Origin: Candidatus Subteraquimicrobium carltonvillense
Lineage (GTDB): Bacteria; Actinomycetota; Aquicultoria; Subteraquimicrobiales; Subteraquimicrobiaceae
Direction: 5' to 3'
DNA: 11,764 nucleotides
Assembly: GCA_002339355.1 (NCBI GenBank)
Contig: DDKQ01000043.1
Span: forward strand, 1,500-13,263
The notes under the pieces are model-generated. The model did not search any database. It had not been told where the DNA came from and was given only the letters and a program-made list of their open reading frames with translations. A program made the translations under genes and the position numbers. Below, in pieces: positions 1-6,639 of the stretch (its first letter is position 1; every line of letters begins with the position of its first letter).

Positions 1-96
1 GAAATAGAATTTGAAACGTGAAAAGAATAATCTGCCGTTATAATTTTTGCCTTTTTCCGTTAATTCGTTAGGAATTTTCAAAATTGTAAACTTAAG

Positions 97-125
97 TTGA
101 CAAAAAATTTAAAAAATTCTAAACA
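97..125 (+). promoter_or_regulatory. possible sigma70-type promoter of the polysaccharide operon
   Basis: A perfect -35 hexamer TTGACA (97-102) is followed after 17 bases by TAAACA (120-125), which matches the -10 consensus at only 3 of 6 positions. The spacer is almost pure A/T. Transcription would start near 132 and leave a leader of about 60 bases before wecB. The placement ahead of the first gene of a tightly packed operon supports it; the weak -10 lowers confidence. Bases 1-96 contain no gene that I recognise, only A/T-rich sequence with a small inverted repeat (AATTTT C AAAATT, 73-85). Confidence 0.4.
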
Positions 126-191
126 AGTCGTTAAGTTTTCTTCCTACTTGGCTCTTTTTGCTCCTAGCTGAATAAAAGAAGGAACAGAAAA

Positions 192-1328
192 ATGGCTAAA
201 CTGAAGGTAATGACAGTCTTTGGCACGAGACCAGAAGCCATTAAACTTGCACCAGTGATTAAAGAGTTGGAAAAGCGTCCTCAAAAATTCCAAACAGTAG
301 TTGTGGTAACTGCTCAACACCGTGAAATGCTTGACCAAGTTTTAAATCTCTTTGAAATCACCCCAGACTATGACCTTGATATTATGCAACCCGAGCAAGA
401 ATTATTTGATATCGCCACAAAATCGCTTGCTGGTCTAAAGCCAATTTTAGAGAAGGAAAAACCAGATATTCTATTAGTCCAAGGGGATACCAGCACCACT
501 TTCTTTGCAGCGCTTACCGCTTTTTATCTTAAAATTCCAATCGGACACGTAGAAGCCGGGTTACGGACAAGGGATAAGTATCACCCTTTTCCTGAGGAAA
601 TAAATCGCAGGCTTACATCTCATTTAGCAGATATTCACTTTGCACCCACAGAGACAGCTAAAAAGAATCTGATTGTAGAAGGAATTACACCTAAAACAAT
701 CCATGTAACAGGAAATACTGTAATTGATGCCCTCCTTGCCACCATAAAAAAAGAATACAATTTCGATCAACCGCCTCTAAGCGAAGTTGACTTCTCAAAA
801 AAGGTAATTACGGTAACAGCTCACAGAAGAGAAAGTTGGGGAGCACCCTTAAATAATATCTGCAAAGCTATCAAAAGAATTGTCGAAACTAATCCTGGTG
901 TAGAAGTAGTCTTTTCAGTGCATTTGAATCCAAAAGTCCAAGAAGTAACTAGAAAAACTTTAGGCGATAGCAAAAGAGTTCATCTTACTAAGCCGTTAGA
1001 TTATGCCCCTTTTGTTCATCTAATGAATAAATCTTATTTGATTCTTACCGATTCGGGTGGAATACAGGAAGAAGCACCATCGCTTGAAAAACCTGTGTTG
1101 GTGCTACGTGAAGTAACTGAAAGACCGGAGGCAATTGAATCAGGGACGGCTAAACTGGTAGGCAGAGATGCCGATAAAATAGTTTTTGAAACTTCGCTTT
1201 TGCTAAGCAATAAAGATGAGTATCAAAAAATGGCACAAGCCAGAAACCCATACGGCGACGGAAAAGCATCAGAAAGAATAGTCGATATTCTTGCAACACA
1301 CGAGACTAGAGGAGAAATCCAGCATTGA
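192..1328 (+). CDS. wecB: UDP-N-acetylglucosamine 2-epimerase (non-hydrolysing)
   Basis: This cytoplasmic enzyme interconverts UDP-GlcNAc and UDP-ManNAc, supplying an activated sugar for surface polysaccharide or O-antigen. The 378-residue length matches the family (about 376 in E. coli). Visible signatures are GTRPEA near residue 11, the VQGDT loop with D99, GHVEAGLRT with E121, FPEE with E135, TAHRRE with H211, and DSGGIQEEAPSL near 287-298. D99, E121, E135 and H211 line up with the residues known to be needed in E. coli WecB (D95, E117, E131, H213), so the enzyme looks intact. The ATG is preceded by AGAAGGA at 177-183. It is the first gene of the AT-rich operon, and its stop overlaps the next start. 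A hydrolysing NeuC/SiaA-type epimerase is the main alternative; the overall motif set favours the non-hydrolysing form. Confidence 0.93.
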   Translation: MAKLKVMTVFGTRPEAIKLAPVIKELEKRPQKFQTVVVVTAQHREMLDQVLNLFEITPDYDLDIMQPEQELFDIATKSLAGLKPILEKEKPDILLVQGDTSTTFFAALTAFYLKIPIGHVEAGLRTRDKYHPFPEEINRRLTSHLADIHFAPTETAKKNLIVEGITPKTIHVTGNTVIDALLATIKKEYNFDQPPLSEVDFSKKVITVTAHRRESWGAPLNNICKAIKRIVETNPGVEVVFSVHLNPKVQEVTRKTLGDSKRVHLTKPLDYAPFVHLMNKSYLILTDSGGIQEEAPSLEKPVLVLREVTERPEAIESGTAKLVGRDADKIVFETSLLLSNKDEYQKMAQARNPYGDGKASERIVDILATHETRGEIQH

Positions 1329-2803
1329 CTCAGAAGACTTTAACCGAAAAAACCATCCTTCTTATGCTTGGAAGTCTTTTGGGCTCGCTACTTGGCTTCC
1401 TAGCAACTATTGTAATAGTTCGATTCCTCTCTCCACACGAGGTTGGAACTTTCAAGCAAGTATTTCTCATCTATAATACAATATCACCGCTCTTCTTGCT
1501 TGCACTACCCGCGAGCTTGCTTTATTTTATGCCACGCCTAGGTAAATTCCAACAACAGCAATTTTTTACTCAAACGATCTTGCTCCTCTTTCTAGGGGGA
1601 CTCTTATTCTCGGCCTGCATGTTACTTGGCGCAAAATACATCGCTGCATACTTCAAAAATCCTTCACTGGCAACTTTACTTCCTATATTTAGCCTCTATC
1701 CCTTATTTGCCATTCCCTTTAACGCCTTCGGTTCTTTTCATATAGCAATGGACCGCTATAAAACTGCAGCTATCTTAAGTATTATAGGAAGTTTTGTCGC
1801 AATTCTATCCTATTTAATTCCAATAAGCTTAGGAATGCCCCTTCGAAGCGTTTTTCTGATAACCGTGTCCGCCGCGGCTCTTTTGCTCCTGTCAATGTTG
1901 ATTTATTCCAGAAGCACACTTGAAGGTTATCGCATTTATATGTCCTGGAATAGCATAAAAACACAACTAAGCTATGCTGTCCCCCTTGGGCTTTCTTCTA
2001 TTTTGGGTATGCTTGCCTGGAACACTGACAGAGTTATGGTTTCTCTCTTTTTCCCACCTGCTTTGTTTGCTATCTATGCTATAGGAGCAGTTGAAATGCC
2101 ATTAGTAGGTATTGTAAATGGCGCAGTTAATTCCGTACTTGTACCCAAATTTTCCTCCCTCCTAGCGGAAGATAACACAAAAGAGGTGGTAAGAATTTGG
2201 CATGAGGCAATTCGTAAGACTTCTCTAATCCTGTTGCCAATTTTTGCTTTTCTACTTCTATTTGCAAAGCCATTTATAACTTTTCTCTTCACCGAACAAT
2301 ATCTCAAAAGTGCCTTTATCTTTCAAATATATCTCTTTATGCTACCCGCCCGCCTCGGTGCAGATGGAGGAGCCATCCTGCAAGCAAGCGGCAAAACTCG
2401 ACCCTTATTGATAGGGTCGTCACTTTATTTGATCCTTAATATTCCCTTAAACCTGGCGTTTATTTACATCGTGGGGCTTCCAGGGCCAGCTATCGCCACC
2501 GCAATCATCAATTTGCTAGGGGCAGCTTATATCCTATATTTCGTATATCCTCTGATCAAACTGCCGCTCTCAAAGTTGCTACCATGGAAAATGATTTTTC
2601 AGATTGGTTTTATATGCCTACTTTCTGCTGTAATTGTGGCACCTCTATCGCTGTTACTTGAATCTAAGATAATTTTACTGAGCTCTGCTGGCTTACTTTT
2701 TCTTCTGATTTTCTTCCCAATCACTTTAATAACTGGATGTCTTAGACGCGATGACATAGATCTCATTAAAAGATGGCTTCTACGCGGAGTTGCAGCCTCA
2801 TGA
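1325..2803 (+). CDS. Wzx-type oligosaccharide flippase (MOP superfamily)
   Basis: A 492-residue, very hydrophobic protein with about 14 predicted membrane segments (roughly residues 11-32, 48-70, 84-103, 117-135, 148-168, 175-194, 215-235, 247-270, 299-321, 328-345, 361-383, 388-410, 422-442 and 449-470) and short charged loops. This is the plan of the Wzx/RfbX and MATE-like flippases that turn undecaprenyl-diphosphate-linked oligosaccharide from the inner to the outer membrane face. The N-terminal pattern with a hydrophobic helix then RFLSPHEVGTFKQ is typical of the family. The start is a TTG that overlaps the wecB stop (TTGA, 1325-1328); AGAGGAG at 1308-1314, ten bases upstream, supports it and suggests coupled translation. 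Substrate specificity cannot be read from sequence. A MurJ-like lipid II flippase is less likely given the polysaccharide neighbours. Confidence 0.85.
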   Translation: MTQKTLTEKTILLMLGSLLGSLLGFLATIVIVRFLSPHEVGTFKQVFLIYNTISPLFLLALPASLLYFMPRLGKFQQQQFFTQTILLLFLGGLLFSACMLLGAKYIAAYFKNPSLATLLPIFSLYPLFAIPFNAFGSFHIAMDRYKTAAILSIIGSFVAILSYLIPISLGMPLRSVFLITVSAAALLLLSMLIYSRSTLEGYRIYMSWNSIKTQLSYAVPLGLSSILGMLAWNTDRVMVSLFFPPALFAIYAIGAVEMPLVGIVNGAVNSVLVPKFSSLLAEDNTKEVVRIWHEAIRKTSLILLPIFAFLLLFAKPFITFLFTEQYLKSAFIFQIYLFMLPARLGADGGAILQASGKTRPLLIGSSLYLILNIPLNLAFIYIVGLPGPAIATAIINLLGAAYILYFVYPLIKLPLSKLLPWKMIFQIGFICLLSAVIVAPLSLLLESKIILLSSAGLLFLLIFFPITLITGCLRRDDIDLIKRWLLRGVAAS

Positions 2804-3552
2804 AAAACCGACTAAAGCAACCTGCCACAGAAGAAAAATTGGTTGAAGAAACCTGGGATAGAATTTGGGGAAAAGAAAAAATTCCTGAGTGGGACAGCTT
2901 ATCCCAACTTATTCTTGAAGTTCTTAAAAAAGAAATTGGTTCGCCAAAGAACAAGAAAATACTTGAGGCAGGAAGCGGTTCAGGAAGAATATCTCTAAGA
3001 CTAGCTCAAGAAGGAGCTAAAGTCACACTACTAGATGCCTCTCCTCATGCTATAAAACTTAGCAAAAAAATATTCAAAAAAGCAAAGGTACCAGCCAAAT
3101 TCCTTCAAGCCTCAATATTTGATATGCCTTTCGCCAATGAAAGCTTTGATATAGTCTGGAACGCAGGAGTTTTGGAGCACTATAATGAAAGAGAGCAACA
3201 AAAAATTCTAAAAGAAATGCTAAGAATTTGTAGAAAAGATGGCTTAATTATAACTCTTAATCCATATCGCTGGGCTATATTTTATAGGATAGGTAAATGG
3301 TGCCTTGAAAGATCTGGTAAATGGACAGCAGGCTACGAGAGACCCATAAGAAGTTTAAAAAAGATGGTCGATGAAACTCGCGCGAAATTAACTCATGAGT
3401 ACAGTGTGGGATTTCTTGAACAATTCACCTTTCTCCTCGCCAACCCTAAGCTTAAAAGATTTGAAAGGAGATTCTTACTGATTAGAGACAAATGCTGGAA
3501 ACTTAACTATCTACCTGGATACTTACTAGTTACAATACTTAGAAAGCTTTAA
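2800..3552 (+). CDS. class I SAM-dependent methyltransferase
   Basis: A 250-residue soluble protein with the class I Rossmann fold methyltransferase motifs. Motif I is ILEAGSGSGRISLRLA (about residues 54-69), the acidic end of strand 2 is LLDAS (D79), and motif II/III lies in FDMPFANESFDIVWNAGVLEH (107-127), as in the Methyltransf_11/25 group. Its setting suggests methylation of a sugar, a nucleotide-sugar precursor or the growing glycan, but the acceptor is not determinable. I chose the ATG at 2800: it makes an ATGA overlap with the flippase stop and has GGAG at 2786-2789, ten bases upstream. An in-frame ATG at 2773 would add nine residues, overlap the flippase by 31 bases and has no good ribosome binding site. 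The C-terminal third (about 160-250) is basic and aromatic and has no motif I recognise. Confidence 0.85.
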   Translation: MKNRLKQPATEEKLVEETWDRIWGKEKIPEWDSLSQLILEVLKKEIGSPKNKKILEAGSGSGRISLRLAQEGAKVTLLDASPHAIKLSKKIFKKAKVPAKFLQASIFDMPFANESFDIVWNAGVLEHYNEREQQKILKEMLRICRKDGLIITLNPYRWAIFYRIGKWCLERSGKWTAGYERPIRSLKKMVDETRAKLTHEYSVGFLEQFTFLLANPKLKRFERRFLLIRDKCWKLNYLPGYLLVTILRKL

Positions 3553-3568
3553 TCCATTTCGTCTGAAT

Positions 3569-3574
3569 GAGGAG
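3569..3574 (+). promoter_or_regulatory. ribosome binding site pointing to an ATA start
   Basis: GAGGAG (3569-3574) is a strong Shine-Dalgarno sequence. Six bases further on is ATA (3581), exactly where the reading frame homologous to the following paralogous gene begins. The ATG at 3567 and the GTG at 3574 lie in other frames and give only very short peptides. This site therefore decides the start of the next gene. Confidence 0.6.
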
Positions 3575-3580
3575 TGCAAA

Positions 3581-4663
3581 ATAAACATAGGACACATTAC
3601 TTTCAACTACAAGCCTATAATCGGCGGTGCAGAAGCTTATATAGCTCAGCTTTATAAGCTTCTGCAAAAAAGTGGGCACAATCAACATGTCTATCAAAGA
3701 AAGGTAAAAATTAAAAACAAAGAAATCTTAACCGTGCCAACATTCCCTTCCTTCATGAGAAATCGTGAGCATTTGAGTTATAACTTGTTCCTTCTACTTC
3801 GACTTCCCAACCTCTTACGAGAAGATGCATTAATAATTCATAATCCCTTCCACTTTATTCCTGTGTGGTGGCACAAACACACTATTGCAGTATCCCATGG
3901 TGTCACTTGGCAGCAACCTCCTACAACACTCACACAAAAAATAAAAAAGCAGATTGCCAAATTAGCATTTAAGCATTCAAGAAAATTCGTTGCCAACGAT
4001 TCAAACTTCTTTAGGGAGATGGGAATCAACATCAAACCAAAACAGAGAATGTTCCAGCAAGTTACTCAAGGAAAGTGGTTTATCCCCAACTGTGTTGACA
4101 CCGACCTTTTTAAAAGAAACAAAGGTATACGCGAACTTAAAAAACTTAATCCAGTTTTAGTTCCACGGAATATAGTACGAGGTCGCGGAATTCACCTTGC
4201 TATAGAAGCCTTCTCAAAATTCATCGAAGTTTACAAAGATACTTCAATGGTAATAGCAGGAAATTTTTACGAACCTTTATATAAAAACTACGTTTTTTCA
4301 CTAATCAATAATCTACGGTTAGCCGGGAAGGTATATTTTGTTGGAAATGTAAAGCGAGAAAGCATGGTCAGCTTTTACTCTTCTTCTTTGATGACATTAA
4401 TCCCGACTCTTTACGAGGAGGGGACCTCGCTTAGTGCACTTGAAAGTATGGCATGTGAAACCCCAACTATATCTACGGATGTAGGCGGCCTAGCTGATTT
4501 ACCTTCAATTCAATGTAAGGCAAACCCAGAAGACCTAGCAAAAGCTATGATCGAAGTTGCCAAAAATAGAGTAGGAATTGCAAAACAACAACACCAAGAA
4601 GTAACAAATACCTATAATCTAGAAAATTGGGAAAAAGCTTGGTTAAAAGTGTTGCAATTATAG
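3581..4663 (+). CDS. GT4-family glycosyltransferase, first of a tandem pair, apparent ATA start
   Basis: A probable retaining GT-B fold glycosyltransferase that adds a sugar to the lipid-linked oligosaccharide at the inner membrane face. Read from ATA 3581 it has 360 residues. Its N-terminus NIGHITFNYKPIIGGAEAY matches the start of the next gene (KIGHITYRYKPLVGGAEHY) and contains the donor-domain glycine-rich GGAE loop. The C-terminal half holds LVPRN...RGIHLAIEAF and the GT4 E-x7-E motif in EEGTSLSALE (E280, E288). The usual ATG, GTG and TTG are absent at the homologous start; the nearest in-frame one is a GTG at 3734, which would remove 51 conserved residues and has no ribosome binding site. 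Either ATA is used inefficiently, or the gene carries a start-codon mutation or a sequencing error. It follows the methyltransferase by 28 bases and precedes its paralog by 19. Confidence 0.8.
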   Translation: MNIGHITFNYKPIIGGAEAYIAQLYKLLQKSGHNQHVYQRKVKIKNKEILTVPTFPSFMRNREHLSYNLFLLLRLPNLLREDALIIHNPFHFIPVWWHKHTIAVSHGVTWQQPPTTLTQKIKKQIAKLAFKHSRKFVANDSNFFREMGINIKPKQRMFQQVTQGKWFIPNCVDTDLFKRNKGIRELKKLNPVLVPRNIVRGRGIHLAIEAFSKFIEVYKDTSMVIAGNFYEPLYKNYVFSLINNLRLAGKVYFVGNVKRESMVSFYSSSLMTLIPTLYEEGTSLSALESMACETPTISTDVGGLADLPSIQCKANPEDLAKAMIEVAKNRVGIAKQQHQEVTNTYNLENWEKAWLKVLQL

Positions 4664-4682
4664 CGAGCAAACCTATAAGACA

Positions 4683-5807
4683 ATGAAAATAGGACACATT
4701 ACTTACAGATATAAACCGCTTGTTGGCGGCGCAGAGCACTATCTATATCAGCTTTTCGAGACTCTGAAAAACGCAGGTTACTTACAACATATCTATCAAA
4801 GAGATAACAATATTAGAGGATCTGAAATAATACCAGTGCCTAAAATAAGTAGTCGAATCCCAAAACTTATTGCTTTTAACTTGGGACTTCCCTTTCAGTA
4901 TTACAATTTACGCAAAGAGGATATCTTAATCATTAACTACCCCGAACATTATCTTCCAGTTGCTTGGCACAAGAATACCATAGTAGTTTCGCACGGCTCC
5001 AGCTGGACATTCTTAGAAAGAAAATGGATGAATAAAATAAGAAAAAGAATGGCTCGCTATGCCTTCAATCACGCTGGTCAATACGTGTGCAACGATACAT
5101 TTGTTCTACGAGAACTAGGAATCAATGTTTCTCTCCAGCAGAAAATGTTTCAAGAAGTTGCTCCCGGTAAATGGTTCATCCCAAACTGTGTTGACCCAAA
5201 ACTCTTCAAAAAAACCAATGGAATAGCGAGTTTAAAAAGACTAAATCCTATACTTGTTCCTCGCAATCTTACAAACTCAAGGGGTATAGACCTTGCAATT
5301 CGCGCTTTTGCGCTGTTCCGAGAAAAGTACCCCAGTACAAATCTTGTAATAGTAGGAGAAGCTATCAAAGATATGCCCTCTTCAATTGAATATAAAAATA
5401 GGCTCAAGGATTTTATAAATGAACTAAATTTGGAAAATAAAGTTTATTTTTATGGGGCAGTCAAAAGAGAAAACATGCCAGATATCTATTCTTCTGCTCT
5501 TCTCACACTCATTCCAACGAGATGCAGCGAGGGCACCTCTTTCAGCGCTTTAGAGAGTATGTCTTGTGGCACAGCCACAATTTCAACCAATGTTGAAGGA
5601 CTACTTGACCTGCCAACTATTCATTGTAAAGCAAACGAACAGGATTTAGCCGTCAAAATGGCAGAGGTTTTCGACAAACGAGAACACGTTGGGCAAGAAC
5701 AACATGAAAAGGTAAAAAGCATCTATAATCTAGATAGTTGGAGAAGAGCTTGGCTCCAAGTTGTAAAGAAAGCAGGGGAAAGATTAGAAAGTGAAAATCG
5801 GAATTGA
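4683..5807 (+). CDS. GT4-family glycosyltransferase, second of a tandem pair
   Basis: A 374-residue GT-B fold glycosyltransferase and clear paralog of the preceding gene. Shared blocks include the KIGHITYRYKPLVGGAEHY start, VVSHGSSW near 101-108, GKWFIPNCVD (162-171), LNPILVPRN (187-195) and RGIDLAIRAF. The GT4 E-x7-E pair is E283 and E291 in SEGTSFSALE. The donor sugar and acceptor are unknown; the two copies presumably add successive or alternative sugars. Start is ATG with only a weak upstream ribosome binding site, 19 bases after the first paralog ends. The last 17 bases overlap the 5' end of a truncated glycosyltransferase gene (GTG 5791), showing that this gene was once followed by a translationally coupled partner. 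The C-terminal tail beyond about residue 361 has no counterpart in the first paralog. Confidence 0.88.
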   Translation: MKIGHITYRYKPLVGGAEHYLYQLFETLKNAGYLQHIYQRDNNIRGSEIIPVPKISSRIPKLIAFNLGLPFQYYNLRKEDILIINYPEHYLPVAWHKNTIVVSHGSSWTFLERKWMNKIRKRMARYAFNHAGQYVCNDTFVLRELGINVSLQQKMFQEVAPGKWFIPNCVDPKLFKKTNGIASLKRLNPILVPRNLTNSRGIDLAIRAFALFREKYPSTNLVIVGEAIKDMPSSIEYKNRLKDFINELNLENKVYFYGAVKRENMPDIYSSALLTLIPTRCSEGTSFSALESMSCGTATISTNVEGLLDLPTIHCKANEQDLAVKMAEVFDKREHVGQEQHEKVKSIYNLDSWRRAWLQVVKKAGERLESENRN

Positions 5808-5871
5808 TGCTCGGATGATTGATTGGGCTGGAGTGGGTAGGAGTTTTATTAATCGGCATCTTAACAGCTAA
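5791..5871 (+). pseudogene. 5' remnant of a GT4 glycosyltransferase gene
   Basis: From GTG 5791 the frame reads KIGIDARMIDWAGVGR after the initiator and then leaves homology (SFINRHLNS, stop TAA 5869-5871). The first 17 codons are the same protein sequence as the start of the intact gene at 6640 except for one K/R difference. The DNA differs mainly at third codon positions, so this is a diverged homologue and not a fresh copy. AGGGGA at 5774-5779 is a plausible ribosome binding site. The remaining roughly 350 codons are missing. It marks the point where the original downstream neighbour of the AT-rich operon was cut away. Confidence 0.8.
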
Positions 5872-5897
5872 AGAGCGTAAAAAAGCGTTCATAGATA

Positions 5898-5915
5898 ATT
5901 AACAAATTTGTTAAT
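5898..5915. repeat. 18-bp perfect palindrome
   Basis: ATTAACAAATTTGTTAAT is fully self-complementary without a spacer. It lies in the 230-bp gene-free stretch between the truncated glycosyltransferase and the toxin-antitoxin pair, about 185 bases upstream of the antitoxin. It could be a dimeric repressor site. It is too A/T-rich and lacks a loop, so it does not look like a terminator. A second small inverted repeat, TCTAAAT (5975-5981) with ATTTAGA (5990-5996), lies nearby. The rest of 5872-6047 shows nothing else that I recognise. Confidence 0.5.
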
Positions 5916-6047
5916 AATTATGGAACAAGTGTAAAGATTGAAATCTCACGTCTACAGATTTACTTTTTTTGACCTCTAAATAGAGAGAAATTTAGATAGC
6001 TATGAAAGCGGCAGAAACAATTTGGAGTAAATTTTAAGTGAGGCAAT

Positions 6048-6077
6048 CATACATTTAATTGTAATACATTTTATAGT
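6048..6077 (+). promoter_or_regulatory. weak candidate promoter of the toxin-antitoxin pair
   Basis: TATAGT (6072-6077) matches the -10 consensus at 5 of 6 positions. Eighteen bases upstream, CATACA (6048-6053) matches the -35 at only 3 of 6. Transcription would begin near 6084, leaving a short leader with the antitoxin ribosome binding site. Such modules are usually autoregulated from their own promoter, which makes the position sensible, but the -35 is poor. Confidence 0.28.
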
Positions 6078-6101
6078 AATATTATCTTTGAGGTGATAGA
6101 A

Positions 6102-6368
6102 ATGGAGAAAACACTACCTATTTCACTTGCCCGTCCTCAACTAACTAAGTTAATTGCAGAACTCGAGAAAGGCGGTGAACCTATTAAAATCACTCATCGA
6201 GGAAGAGTAGAAGCAGTTCTCATAAGTGCGGAAGACTATGATAGCTTGATAGAAACGCTTGAAATTTTGAGTGACCCTGAAGCAATGGCAGCTATTAAGG
6301 AAAGTGAAAAAGACATAAAAGCTGGGCGGCTTCATGCCCACAAAGAAGTTTTCAAAACAAAAAAATGA
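6102..6368 (+). CDS. Phd/YefM-family antitoxin
   Basis: An 88-residue protein that should bind and neutralise the toxin encoded immediately downstream and repress the shared promoter. The N-terminal half is the Phd/YefM DNA-binding and dimerisation fold: ISLARPQLTKLI followed by EPIKITHRGRVEAVLIS and EDYDSLIETLEIL (about 7-55). The C-terminal third is charged and helical, as expected of the toxin-wrapping tail. I start at ATG 6102, eight bases after GAGG of the GAGGTGA ribosome binding site (6090-6096); the in-frame GTG at 6093 lies inside that site. The stop overlaps the toxin start (ATGA, 6365-6368), the usual arrangement for this type II module. Confidence 0.9.
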   Translation: MEKTLPISLARPQLTKLIAELEKGGEPIKITHRGRVEAVLISAEDYDSLIETLEILSDPEAMAAIKESEKDIKAGRLHAHKEVFKTKK

Positions 6369-6628
6369 ACTACGAGCTACTCTACACAGCCAGAGCTAAA
6401 AAAGATATTAGAAAGCTCAACAACCAGATCCTTGATAGACTAGAAAGAGGCCTCGTCGCAATAGGCGAATATCCAGCTAGAGGTAAGCCATTAACTGGTA
6501 GCTTAAAGGGGTTGTGGTCTTATCGTATTGGTAAGTGTCGTGTAATCTACCGTCCAATAAAAAAAGAAAGAGTTGTAATAATCGAGCACGTAGGTTACCG
6601 TAGAGAGATTTACAAGAAGAAAAAATAG
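6365..6628 (+). CDS. RelE/ParE-superfamily toxin
   Basis: An 87-residue basic protein of the RelE/ParE superfamily, most like the RelE/YoeB ribosome-dependent mRNA-cutting branch. Visible features are YTARAKKDIRKL at the N-terminus (about 7-18), PARGKPLTGSLKGLWSYRIG (37-56), CRVIYR (58-63) and the C-terminal HVGYRREIY (75-83). The last supplies the Arg and Tyr that function in RelE catalysis (candidates R79 and Y83, with R54 and R59). All lie where the family expects them, so it looks functional. A ParE-type gyrase inhibitor is the alternative but is less likely with the HxxYRREIY ending. It overlaps the antitoxin by four bases and ends 11 bases before the next glycosyltransferase, so read-through into that operon is likely. 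Confidence 0.9.
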   Translation: MNYELLYTARAKKDIRKLNNQILDRLERGLVAIGEYPARGKPLTGSLKGLWSYRIGKCRVIYRPIKKERVVIIEHVGYRREIYKKKK

Positions 6629-6639
6629 TAGGAGGGAAA

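Noticed and set aside
11..44. TTGAAA (11-16) and TATAAT (39-44) as a promoter
   Set aside because: The spacing is 22 bases, too long for a sigma70 promoter; the 97-125 pair has a 17-base spacer.
2773..3552. The methyltransferase starting at ATG 2773
   Set aside because: ATG 2800 gives an ATGA overlap with the flippase stop and has a properly spaced GGAG.
3734..4663. The first tandem glycosyltransferase starting at GTG 3734
   Set aside because: It would lose the conserved GGAE N-terminus, which is clearly encoded in frame upstream, and it has no ribosome binding site.
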